Under the pieces are notes generated by a model. The model did no database searches, was not told the DNA's origin, and was given only the letters and a program-made list of their open reading frames with translations. From the NCBI RefSeq assembly GCF_963259705.1, contig NC_081841.1:115976979-116040978 (forward strand): a DNA stretch of 64,000 bases. Direction: 5' to 3'. The stretch is from Myotis daubentonii. Lineage: Eukaryota > Chordata > Mammalia > Chiroptera > Vespertilionidae. Positions within the stretch are counted from its first letter, which is position 1; the number at the start of each line of letters is the position of its first letter. Position numbers and translations under genes: made by a program. This document shows, piece by piece, positions 1-8,164 of this stretch.

Positions 1-72
1 GGAAAGGGGGTTAGGTAACAATATCATCTAGCAACTTATTAGATATGCAAATCCTATTGCCTCACTCTAAAC
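1..72. other. unassigned flank
   Basis: Short AT-rich stretch before the first transposon. Nothing recognisable is seen. Confidence 0.3.
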
Positions 73-268
73 CATAGGTTCTCAACCTGTGGGTCATGAC
101 CCCTTTGGCTCACAAGGGTCGCCTAAGACCATCCTGCAATCAGATATTTACATTACGATTCATAACAGTAGCAACATTACAGTTATGAAGTAGCAACGAA
201 AATAATTTTATGGTTGTGTCACAGCATGAGGAACTGTATTTAAAGGGTCAGAAGGTTGAGAACCACTG
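73..268 (+). mobile_element. SPIN-like hAT remnant
   Basis: Ends resemble the hAT inverted repeats seen complete at 25391-25701: it opens with GGTTCTCAACCTGTGGGTC and closes with GGTTGAGAACCACTG. The flanks are near-identical 8-mers (tctaaacc and cctaaacc, one mismatch), the target-duplication length of hAT elements. The middle is shorter than in the 25.4 kb copy, so this one is internally deleted. It has no coding capacity and would have depended on a transposase encoded elsewhere. The SPIN assignment rests on recall of the family's terminal sequence. Confidence 0.7.
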
Positions 269-835
269 CCTAAACCTACTGTATTAGAAACAGGTTGGGA
301 CCCAGCAACCTGATTCTGAAGCTAGCTGAAGTTTAAGAACCACTAGCTTAGTGAAAGAGAATGCTAATTAGTATAAAGTATTACCTATGGTCTAATCTTT
401 TTTTCTCTATAAGATGTAAATCTTAGGACTGTTAAACACACACAAACACACACACACACACACACAAACACAAAGTTACTATTATTTTGGTACTTACCAC
501 TGAACCTTATAACTGTGTCAAATAAAAAAAGAAACTTAGAAGAATGTGATTTACCTAGATTCACATGAGCTGAATTCAGGACTTAAAATGATTCTATATG
601 ACAAAGAGTTAAAATGTATTTTGCAAAGTGCCATAACAGAAGTTGTGTAATGTGAGTAACAGACATAAGGAGACATACTAGTATGTCATTTTAATTCATG
701 GAATATAGTTCAAAATGCAAGATTGAATGATGTGGAAGTGTTTCAGAAAGTGAGATGGCTATCTATGCTGTAACCTCCTACCTTAGTTTCATAGATTTGA
801 CTATAGAACTTCTGAAGTTATCTTGAACTTTAAAT
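269..835. other. unassigned AT-rich DNA
   Basis: Contains a CA microsatellite but no repeat family or coding sequence that I recognise. Confidence 0.3.
436..473 (+). repeat. (CA)n microsatellite
   Basis: Imperfect CA dinucleotide run interrupted by two or three AAAC units. Confidence 0.9.
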
Positions 836-846
836 ATATGATATTT

Positions 847-1062
847 GCCATAACCGGTTTGGCTCAGTGGATAGAGCGTCGGCCTGCGGACTGAAGGGTC
901 CCAGGTTCGATTCCGGTCAAGGGCATGTACCTTGGTTGCAGGCACATCCCTAGTAGGGGGTGTGCAGGAGGCAGCTGATCGATGTTTCTCTCTCATCGAT
1001 GTTTCTAGCTCTCTATCTCTCTCCCTTCCTCTCTGTAAAAAATTAATAAAATATATTAAAAA
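847..1062 (+). mobile_element. VES SINE
   Basis: tRNA-derived bat SINE. The head contains an A box (TGGCTCAGTGG) and a B box (GGTTCGATTCC), the internal RNA polymerase III promoter. It is followed by the conserved body, a CT-rich stretch and an A-rich tail. An 11-bp target-site duplication (atatgatattt) flanks it at 836-846 and 1063-1073, so both ends are certain. The tRNA-like head is part of the SINE and is not a functional tRNA gene. The intact duplication and low divergence suggest a fairly young insertion. Confidence 0.95.
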
Positions 1063-1204
1063 ATATGATATTTTATTTAATGTCATTGGGTCATCACTAA
1101 TACACCAACATGATGTACTGAGCTAAGTTAATTAAATGATTATATTGGTTAAAGAGATACAAATTAATTGAAAGTTTATGCTTGTTAACAACAGAAAACA
1201 CAAG
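1063..1204. other. unassigned AT-rich DNA
   Basis: Begins with the right copy of the VES duplication. It ends where the L1 homology starts, and nothing else is recognised. Confidence 0.3.
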
Positions 1205-1278
1205 TCATAGCCAACATATGAATGGCCAAAAACTACAAGCATTTTCCTTAAGATTAGGAACAAGACAGGGATATCTGC

Positions 1279-1280
<2 letters not shown>

Positions 1281-1318
<38 letters not shown>

Positions 1319-1331
1319 TCCTTCCTTATTC

Positions 1332-1374
<43 letters not shown>

Positions 1375-1376
1375 TC
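1281..1376 (+). repeat. (TTTC)n microsatellite
   Basis: About 24 TTTC units with one interruption near 1322-1332. It lies at the A/T-rich end of the adjacent antisense SINE, so it probably grew from that SINE's tail. Confidence 0.95.
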
Positions 1377-1380
1377 GTTA

Positions 1381-1619
1381 ATCCTCACCTGAGAATATTT
1401 TTTCATTTATTTTTAGAGACAGTGGAAGGGAGAGGGAAGACAGAGAGAGAGAATAACATCGATGTGATAGAGACACATCAATTGGTTGCCTCCCACATGT
1501 GTATCAACCAGGGCTGGGGATCGAGCCTACAATCAAGGTACATGCCTTGACTGGGATCAAACCCAGGATTCTTCCTTTGGCAGGCCAATGTTCTATCCAC
1601 ACAACCAAACTTGCTAGGG
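1381..1619 (-). mobile_element. VES SINE, minus strand
   Basis: Reverse complement of a VES body and tRNA-like head. The head lies at the right end, where the antisense B box reads near GATCAAACCCAG. It splits the old L1 within the sequence that encodes the reverse-transcriptase palm. The copy is more diverged than the VES at 847. Confidence 0.85.
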
Positions 1620-1861
1620 CTGCTTTTACCACTCTTCTTCAACATAGTACTAGAAATACTAGTCACAGAAATCAGACAAGAGGAAGAAATAAAAGGTATC
1701 CAAATTGAAAAAGAATATGTAAGATTGTAATTATTTACAGATGACATGATACTTTATATAAAAAACCCTATTCAACAAAAAACCACTAAAACTGATAACT
1801 TCAGTAAAGTAGCAGGATACAAAATAAATATCCAGAAATCAGTTGCATTTTTATACACCAA

Positions 1862-2290
1862 CTATAGGCCTGGTGCACAAAATTTATGTGTGTGTGTGGG
1901 GGGGGGGTGGTCCTTCAGCCTGCTTGTACCCTCTAACAATCCAGTATCACTGGCTCCTAACTGCTTGCCTGCTGGCCTGCTTGATTGCCCCTAACCACTC
2001 TGATTGCCTACCTCATCTTCCCTAACCACTCTCTTGCCTGCCTCATCGTCCTAACCGCCTCAGTCTGCCTGCCTGATAACCCTTAACCACTCTTCCTGCC
2101 TGCCTAATCACACCTAACCGCCTCTGCCTGCCTGCCTGATTGCCCCTAACCACTCGCCTGCCTGCCTGATCGCTCCTAACCTCTCTGCCTGCCTGATCGC
2201 CCCAACTGCTCACCTGCCTGCCTGATCACCCCTAACTGCCTCTGCCTGCCTGCCTCATTGCCCCTCATATTACACTTTTATTATTATAGA
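1862..2290 (-). mobile_element. HeliBat-type Helitron
   Basis: Non-autonomous Helitron in reverse orientation. The left end is the 3' terminus (CTATAGGCCTGGTGCAC plus hairpin). The right end is a degenerate 5' terminus (CTTTTATTATTATAGA). It sits exactly at an A^T site in the old L1: host A at 1861, with host T resuming at 7498 after the whole array. The body is an imperfect array of about 27-30 bp units (GCCTGCCTGATCGCCCCTAACC) at 1960-2270. No coding capacity. Confidence 0.85.
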
Positions 2291-3156
2291 CTAGAGGCCC
2301 GGTGCACAAAAATTTGTGCACTTGGGGGGGAGGGGGGTCCCTCAGCCCGGCCTGTGCCCTCTCGCAGTCTGGGACCCCTCAGGAGATAATGACCTGCTGG
2401 CTTAGGCCTGCTCCCGGGTGACAGAGGACAGGCCCAATCCCTAGGTGCAGCCCCTGGTCGGGCTCAGAGCAGGGCCAATTGGGGAATTGGGGCGCAGCCC
2501 CCTGTCATGCACAGAGCAGGGCGATCAGGAGGTTATGATGCCACCCTCAGTCACGCTCAGGGTAGGGCTGATTGGGGGGTTGGGGCACTGTCCCCTGTCA
2601 CACTAAAGGCAGGGTCGATGGGGAGGTTGCGGCGCCACCCCCTGTCACGCACAGAGCAGGGCCTATCAGGGGGTTGAGCGCTGCCGCCTTTCAAACACAG
2701 AGTAGGGCCCATCAGGGGGTTGTGGCACTGCCCTCTATCACCCACAGAGCAGGGCCGATCAGGGGGTTGGGGCGCTACCACTCTCATACTCAGGGTAGGG
2801 CCGATGTGGAGGTTATGGCTCTACCCCGTCACACACAGAGCAGGGCCCATGGCGGGGAGGGGTTGGGGGCGCTGTACCCTGTCACACACAGAGGCGCAGG
2901 GCGATCAGGGGGTTGGGGAGCTCCCCCCTATCAGGCACAGAGCAGGGCTGATCAAGGGGTTGGGGCGCCTTCCCCTGTCACAAACAGAGCAGGGCTGATA
3001 GGGAGGTTGTGGCCCCGCCCCCTGTCACACACAGAGCCGCAGGGCGATCAGGGGGTTTGGGTGCTGTCCCCTGTCACACTGATCCCGGTGCCGGAAGGCC
3101 TCGTGGCTCCGCTCATCCCAGAGCTGGGAGGCATATTACCCTTTTACTATATAGGG
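2291..3156 (-). mobile_element. Helitron, left half of a composite
   Basis: Starts with CTAGAGGCCCGGTGCAC and the AT-centred hairpin. It ends near CCCTTTTACTATATAGGG, a diverged 5' terminus. It abuts another Helitron whose 3' end has lost its first base (TAGAGGCCTGGTGCAC). The same pair, with the same damaged junction, is present at 35999-37604, so the two halves have probably moved as one unit. Confidence 0.85.
2490..3075 (+). repeat. Helitron-internal minisatellite
   Basis: Roughly 55-65 bp imperfect units built on CAGAGCAGGGCCGATCAGG followed by GGGTTGGGGCGC and CCTGTCACACA. Around ten units are visible. Long open frames through this stretch are by-products of the repeat. A shorter array of the same unit occurs at 36165-36545. 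Confidence 0.85.
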
Positions 3157-3680
3157 TAGAGGCCTGGTGCACGGGTGGGTGCCAGCTGGTTTGCCCTGAA
3201 GGGTGTCCTGGATCAGGTGGGGGTCCCCACTGGGGTGCCTGGCCAGCCTGGTGAGAGGCTGAGGGCTGTTTTCAGGCTGAGGGTGACTGAAGCTCTCAAC
3301 TGCTCCTTTTTTTCTTTTTTCTTTTTTTATTCTGGGCCAGCTTTAGCTTTGAGGCTTGGCTCCAGCTCTTAGGCCTCCGCTGCTGAAAGTAGGTTTCTGG
3401 CCTTTGCTTACAATGTTGCGATCCTGCTGGCCGTTGCCCGGCGGACTAAAGCAGGTTTCTGGGGTTTTGTTTAGCTTCCATATTTGTTACATAATTGCTT
3501 AGAGTTGCAGCTGAGAGGCCTTCAGGCCTGCAGCAGCAGGCGGGGAATGGGGAATGTTGGAGTCCTCCGCCACTGAAGCAAGCATGCCTCATGTTAGTTT
3601 CAAGGTGCCTGGCTGCCGGCCGCCATCTTGGCTGGCAGTTAATTTGCATATCACCCTGATTAGCCAATGGGAAGAGTAGT

Positions 3681-4490
3681 TGCCGGGGTCCAACCCCAGC
3701 GGGTCCAGGGGTTCCCAAAGGTGTAGACGGAGTCGGCGAAGAAGGAATGACATGGAGACAGCGTTCAGTTAATCAGCAGCCTAGCCAGGATCTCCAGCCA
3801 AGTTCTGGTCTCGATCTCCAGAGAGGTTCTGCTTAGGCTCTCCAGAGAGGTTCTGTCCAGGTACTCCAGTCAGGTTCAGTCACCAGGTTCTAGTCAGGTT
3901 CTCTTGCCAATTTCTGTAGTCAGGTTCAGTCCAGGATCCCTTGCCATGTTCTCCCGCTAGGCTCTGTCTCTAGGCTCCGAGGCCAGTCCCTCTCCAGGAT
4001 CCTCCGGCATGCTCTCTCCAGCGAAGTTCTTCTGTCTCTAGAGAACGTTCTGTGTAGGTTCTGTGCCTAGGCTCTGTCTCTCTTGGTCCTGTCTTCCAAG
4101 CCCTGTCTGAGTTCTGTCTCTTGCTGTCTTGTTCTGAGTTCTGTGTGTTTCTGTCTTGTTACAACTGTATTTATACCAGTTGATTCAATCCTATCAATCT
4201 CTATTACAAAGGTTAGGGCGTTTCTTATCTCCATTCCAGGGAGAAAAGATTATGTAGTTTAAGCATGATTGTTCGTAGTTAAAGGGATTAATTACCCGCC
4301 TGGCACTTACTTGAGGGGTTTTATTCCCTCCCTAACTTCAGGGGAAAATCCCTACCTGGGGATTCAACCTTTCTCGGAGAGGTGACCTTGGTTAAAACAC
4401 AGCGCCAAGAAGGTGAGCAAACATATTAAGAACCATATGCCATATATGCCAGGTCCCTTGAAACAGCAAGGATGGACCAGCTCCCGGAAA
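3681..4490 (-). repeat. 3' LTR of the class II ERV
   Basis: Differs from the partner LTR by only a handful of changes plus one 16-bp tandem unit (GGATCTCCAGCCA) present in the other copy. The outermost base next to the polypurine tract is mutated (TTCCGGG instead of TGCCGGG on the sense strand). A TATA motif (TATAAATA on the minus strand) lies at 4168-4175. Confidence 0.88.
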
Positions 4491-4506
4491 ATTCCCCCTT
4501 TTTTAT
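4491..4506 (-). promoter_or_regulatory. polypurine tract
   Basis: On the minus strand, AAAAAAGGGGGAA lies immediately upstream of the 3' LTR, the expected place for plus-strand DNA priming in retroviral reverse transcription. Confidence 0.75.
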
Positions 4507-5160
4507 TTTTTAAAAGCAAGCATTAAAAAGAAAAACCTCAAATGCTCTCTTATATCCATTTTAAGAGTAGGATTGGCACTTTCCACTATTACCTGAGTCC
4601 TGATCTATCATCCCAGGGAGAGCTTGCCAATCCTCCACTTTCCCAGGGTAGAAAGGCTGCAGTGGGGTTAAGGATAAGGCTCCTTGGGCCTACCTTCTCC
4701 CATGCCATTACATTTACCTTTCCTTCCTCAGAAAAGCATGGACATACTTCTTGTATAAAATGTTCTGTCTGACTGGGAGTAACCTTAATTCCTCTGCTAG
4801 CAAGCATATGTGTTAAAAGATCAATACAGAGTCTTATTTCTTTAGACTCAGTATGGCACATCTTCTTAATGTAAAGATCAATACAGAGTCTTCTTTCTTT
4901 GGACTCAGTATGGCACATCTTCTCAATCTAAGTTCTGTACTATCCACCTTCTTACCCTACTTATCCTCTGTAGGGGGGTTTGCAGCACCCTGGTGGAGTC
5001 CTATCCGTCCCGAATGTGGGGGTTCTCAATGGGGGGGCTTACCTAGGGGAATCCTGTTCCAGGGGTTCCCAAAGGTGTGGACGGAGTCGGCGAAGACTAT
5101 CCACCCTCTTCCTACGGTGGAGTCCTATCCGTCCCGAGTGCGGGGGGCTTACCTAGGGGA
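4507..5160 (-). other. non-coding ERV internal region with duplications
   Basis: No retroviral protein is recognisable in any frame. Two internal duplications are visible. One is a tandem unit of about 58 bp (AGATCAATACAGAGTCTT) at about 4818-4930. The other is a repeated leader block (GGTGGAGTCCTATCCGTCCC) at about 4993-5056 and 5118-5172. Between the two leader copies lies an LTR fragment at 5059-5094 (GGTTCCCAAAGGTGTGGACG). This suggests a recombination that brought in a second, partial LTR-leader junction. Confidence 0.75.
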
Positions 5161-5177
5161 ACCCTGTTCAGGCGCCA
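5161..5177 (-). promoter_or_regulatory. tRNA-Lys-type primer-binding site
   Basis: The minus strand reads TGGCGCCTGAACAGGGT, two bases inside the 5' LTR. It matches the retroviral primer site complementary to the 3' end of tRNA-Lys3 except for one internal change and the last base. This fixes the element's orientation and supports class II. Confidence 0.85.
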
Positions 5178-5179
5178 TA

Positions 5180-6002
5180 TGCCGGGGTCCTGCCCCAGCG
5201 GGTCCAGGGGTTCCCCAAAGGTGTGGACAGAGTCAGCGAAGAAGGAATGACATGGAGACAGCGTTCAGTTGATCAGCAGCCTAGCCAGGATCTCCAGCCA
5301 GGATCTCCAGCCAAGTTCTGGTCTCGATCTCCAGAGAGGTTCTGCTTAGGCTCTCCAGAGAGGTTCTGTCCAGGTACTCCAGTCAGGTTCAGTCACCAGG
5401 TTCTAGTCAGGTTCTCTTGCCAATTTCTGTAGTCAGGTTCAGTCCAGGATCCCTTGCCATGTTCTCCCGCTAGGCTCTGTCTCTAGGCTCCGAGGCCAGT
5501 CCCTCTCCAGGATCCTCCGGCATGCTCTCTCCAGCGAAGTTCTTCTGTCTCTAGAGAACGTTCTGTGTAGGTTCTGTGCCTAGGCTCTGTCTCTCTTGGT
5601 CCTGTCTTCCAAGCCCTGTCTGAGTTCTGTCTCTTGCTGTCTTGTTCTGAGTTCTGTGTGTTTCTGTCTTGTTACAACTGTATTTATACCAGTTGATTCA
5701 ATCCTATCAATCTCTATTACAAAGGTTAGGGCGTTTCTTATCTCCATTCCAGGGAGAAAAGATTATGTAGTTTAAGCATGATTGTTCGTAGTTAAAGGGA
5801 TTAATTACCCGCCTGGCACTTACTTGAGGGGTTTTATTCCCTCCCTAACTTCAGGGGAAAATCCCTACCTGGGGATTCAACCTTTCTCGGAGAGGTGACC
5901 TTGGTTAAAACACAGCGCCAAGAAGGTGAGCAAACATATTAAGAACCATATGCCATATATGCCAGGTCCCTTGAAACAGCAAGGATGGACCGGCTCCCGG
6001 CA
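5180..6002 (-). repeat. 5' LTR of the class II ERV
   Basis: Begins on the minus strand at 6002 with TGCCGGGAGCCGG and ends at 5180 with CCCCGGCA. The sense-strand TATA motif TATAAATA is at 5681-5688. Downstream lies an AG-rich stretch built from GAACCT and CTGGAGA units, which is expanded in the solo LTR at 30271. Confidence 0.88.
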
Positions 6003-6050
6003 AGTAGTGGTCGTATGCTAATTACCATGTTTCTCTTTTATTAGATAGGA

Positions 6051-6737
6051 TAGTTGCCTTGTTCCAAGTTGTAAGGACTTGCTTGTCATAGAGATAGAAA
6101 ATCTTTAATTTTTAGTCTTGATTATGGCAATTAACTAACACAGATGGCCACCAAAAAGGTAACTTACCAAAGGGTATATAGCAAACGGTGCTATTAAGTC
6201 CTCTTCCATGAAAATGTGCATGTTGTGCATTGTATCTGCCTGGGGACATGAAAGAATGAATTTTCTGTCTATCTTTGCAATCATATGAGTGAATTGTGTG
6301 AGACCCCAGCCCAGTCTGGTTTGGTGCTCACAGAATAATAGAGGTCTTTTTTTTCTTTGCTCCATTGGTGGAGATTTCCTAGAAGTTGAAGGATATCTTC
6401 CTTTAATTTTTCCTCGACACTCTGACTTATGTCTCTCACCTTTGCTTTCCCTCCATCCCCCACCCGAAACAGTAACTTTCTCCAGGCTCACTTCGCTCGA
6501 GTGCCTAGGAGATCTCTCAACGCATCTGCCACCAGAAACACAATTCCAAGAATTTCTGGTGCTCCCTATGCTCTTGGCTTCTGCTTCTGGCCCAAGGCCC
6601 CTCCCCTCCCCTGCACAGATGCTGGGCTCGTGTTGCCAGGGCAACACTGCTAGCATCCCGCCCCAGCCACTATGGGCACTGCCATCTTTGTCGCAGAGTG
6701 ACAGTTAATTTATATATCACTCTTTTATTAGATAGGG
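6051..6737 (-). mobile_element. Helitron 5' portion with foreign, exon-like sequence
   Basis: The right end is a Helitron 5' terminus in reverse (TCTTTTATTAGATAGGG). The next 130-150 bp match the subterminal region of the Helitron at 62740. Further in, the sequence stops resembling any other Helitron here. No 3' hairpin is found at the left end, which abuts the composite Helitron at 6050. On the minus strand an open frame of 173 codons covers 6656-6135. An overlapping frame at 6463-6281 reads in part VEEKLKEDILQLLGNLHQW. A consensus-like splice donor (TTTGGTAAGT) occurs near 6151-6163. This could be captured host sequence or an unrelated old repeat. The source gene is not recognised. Confidence 0.5.
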
Positions 6738-7497
6738 CTACAGGCCCAGTGCACGAAATTCGTGCACAGGGGTGATGTGTGTCCCTCAGCCCAGCCTGCA
6801 CCCTCTCCAATCTGGGACCCCTCGAGGGATGTCCGACTGCTCAGCCCAGCTTGCACCCTCTCTAATCTGGGACATCCCTCTCACAATCCAGGACTGCTGA
6901 TTCCCAACCACTCATCTGCCTGCTTGCCTGATTGCCCCTAACCATTCCCCTGCCAGTCTTATTGATGCCTAACTGCTCCCCTGCTGGCCCGATTGCCCCT
7001 AACTTCTCACCCCTGCCAGCCTGGTCAACCCAAACTGTCCTCCCCTGCAGGCCTGGTCTCACCTAACTATCCTCCCCTGCAGGCCATGTCACCCCAACTG
7101 CCATCCCCTGATGGCCCAATCACCCCTAACTTCCATCCTTTGCCAGCCAGGTCGCCCCTAACTGCCCTCCCCTACAGGCCTGGTCCCCCACAACTGCCCT
7201 CCCCTTCAGGCCTGGTTCTCCCAACTGCCCTACCCTGCAGGGCTGGTCCCCCTCAACTGCCCTCCCCTGAAGGCCAGGTCCCCCCCCAACTTCCCTCCCC
7301 TGCCAACCCAGTCATCCCCAACTGCCCTTCCTTGCAGGCCTGATCACCCGCAACTGCCCTCCCTTGTTTGCCTGATTGTCTACAACTACCCTCCCCTGCC
7401 AGCCATCTTGCGGTGGCTATCTTGTGTCCACATGGGGGCGGCCATCTGTGTGTTGGAGTGGTTGTCAATTTGCATATTACTCTTTCATTAGATAGTA
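6738..7497 (-). mobile_element. HeliBat-type Helitron
   Basis: The left end is CTACAGGCCCAGTGCAC followed by the GTGCACGAATTCGTGCAC-type hairpin. The right end is TTTGCATATTACTCTTTCATTAGATAGTA. Host L1 resumes with T at 7498, so this element closes the array begun at 1862. The body carries imperfect repeats of about 30 bp (CTGCCCTCCCCTGCAGGCC) at about 6990-7400, which create proline-rich frames of no likely meaning. Confidence 0.88.
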
Positions 7498-8164
7498 TAA
7501 TGAACTATCAGAACGGGAAACTAAGAAAACAATCCCATTTATAAGTACTTAAAAAATAAAATACCTAAGAATAAATTTAATCAAGGAGGTAAAAGACCTA
7601 TACGCAGAAAATTATAAGACACCAAAAGAAGGAATTGAAGAAAACACAAATAAGTAGAAGCATATAACGTTTTCATGGATAGGAAGAATTAAATTCATTT
7701 AAATGTTGATACTACTCAAAGCAGTCTATAGATTCAATGCAATTCCTATGAATATACCAATGGTGTATTTAACAGAACTAGAACAAATATTTCAAAAATT
7801 TATATGGAACCACAATAAACTGGAAATAGTCACAACAATATTGAGAAAGAAGAACAAAGTTGGAGGTATCACAATACCTAATATCAAACTATACTACAAG
7901 GCCATAGTAGTCAAAACAGCATGACACTGGCATAAAAACAGACATATAAATCAATGAAACAGAATAGAGAACACAGAGACAACCCCATACTATTGTAGTC
8001 AATTAATATTTGACAAATGAGGCAAAACTGACAATGAGGTAAAGATAGTCTATTCAATAAATGGTGTTAGGAATATTGGACAGATACATGCAAAAAAAAA
8101 AAACAAAACCAATGAAACCAGACCACCTTCTTACACCATTCACAAAAATAAATTTAAAATGAGG
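7498..8164 (+). pseudogene. old L1 ORF2 fragment
   Basis: Continues the ORF2 reading of 1620-1861. The stretch near 7703-7924 still encodes a recognisable post-reverse-transcriptase segment ([16 protein letters not shown]). It is interrupted at 8164 by HAL1 insertion. Frameshifts and stops are frequent. Confidence 0.85.

Larger units (their letters stand above)
3681..6002 (-). mobile_element. non-autonomous class II ERV (ERVK-like), two LTRs
   Basis: Complete minus-strand element flanked by the 6-bp duplication agtagt (3675-3680 and 6003-6008). LTRs begin TGCCGGG and end CCCGGCA and are nearly identical over about 800 bp. The internal region (about 690 bp) has no gag, pol or env. A tRNA-Lys-type primer-binding site and a polypurine tract are present, so it kept the signals needed for reverse transcription but would have relied on proteins from another provirus. 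The 6-bp duplication and the Lys primer site point to class II. A solo LTR of the same family lies at 30271-31084. Confidence 0.88.
3157..6050 (-). mobile_element. Helitron, right half of a composite, split by an ERV
   Basis: Helitron sequence runs 3157-3680 and 6003-6050. The left end is a 3' terminus lacking its leading C. The right end is a perfect 5' terminus in reverse (TCTTTTATTAGATAGGA). The subterminal block with GATTAGCCAATGG is shared with the Helitrons at 13654, 23589 and 36776, so this is one subfamily. It is interrupted by the ERV at 3681-6002 with a clean 6-bp duplication. Confidence 0.85.

Noticed and set aside
847..925. tRNA gene with A and B boxes
   Set aside because: The tRNA-like stretch is the head of a VES SINE with target duplications. 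The rest of the SINE follows directly, and the same head recurs elsewhere in the window.
1182..1550. 122-codon frame with long F/L/S runs
   Set aside because: It is produced by the TTTC microsatellite and an antisense SINE.
2490..3075. CRISPR-like regular repeats
   Set aside because: Units are imperfect and contiguous with no unique spacers, and the DNA is mammalian.
2572..3159. 195-codon open frame, a possible gene
   Set aside because: It is a translation of a GC-rich minisatellite. Frames on both strands are equally open and repeat the same motif.
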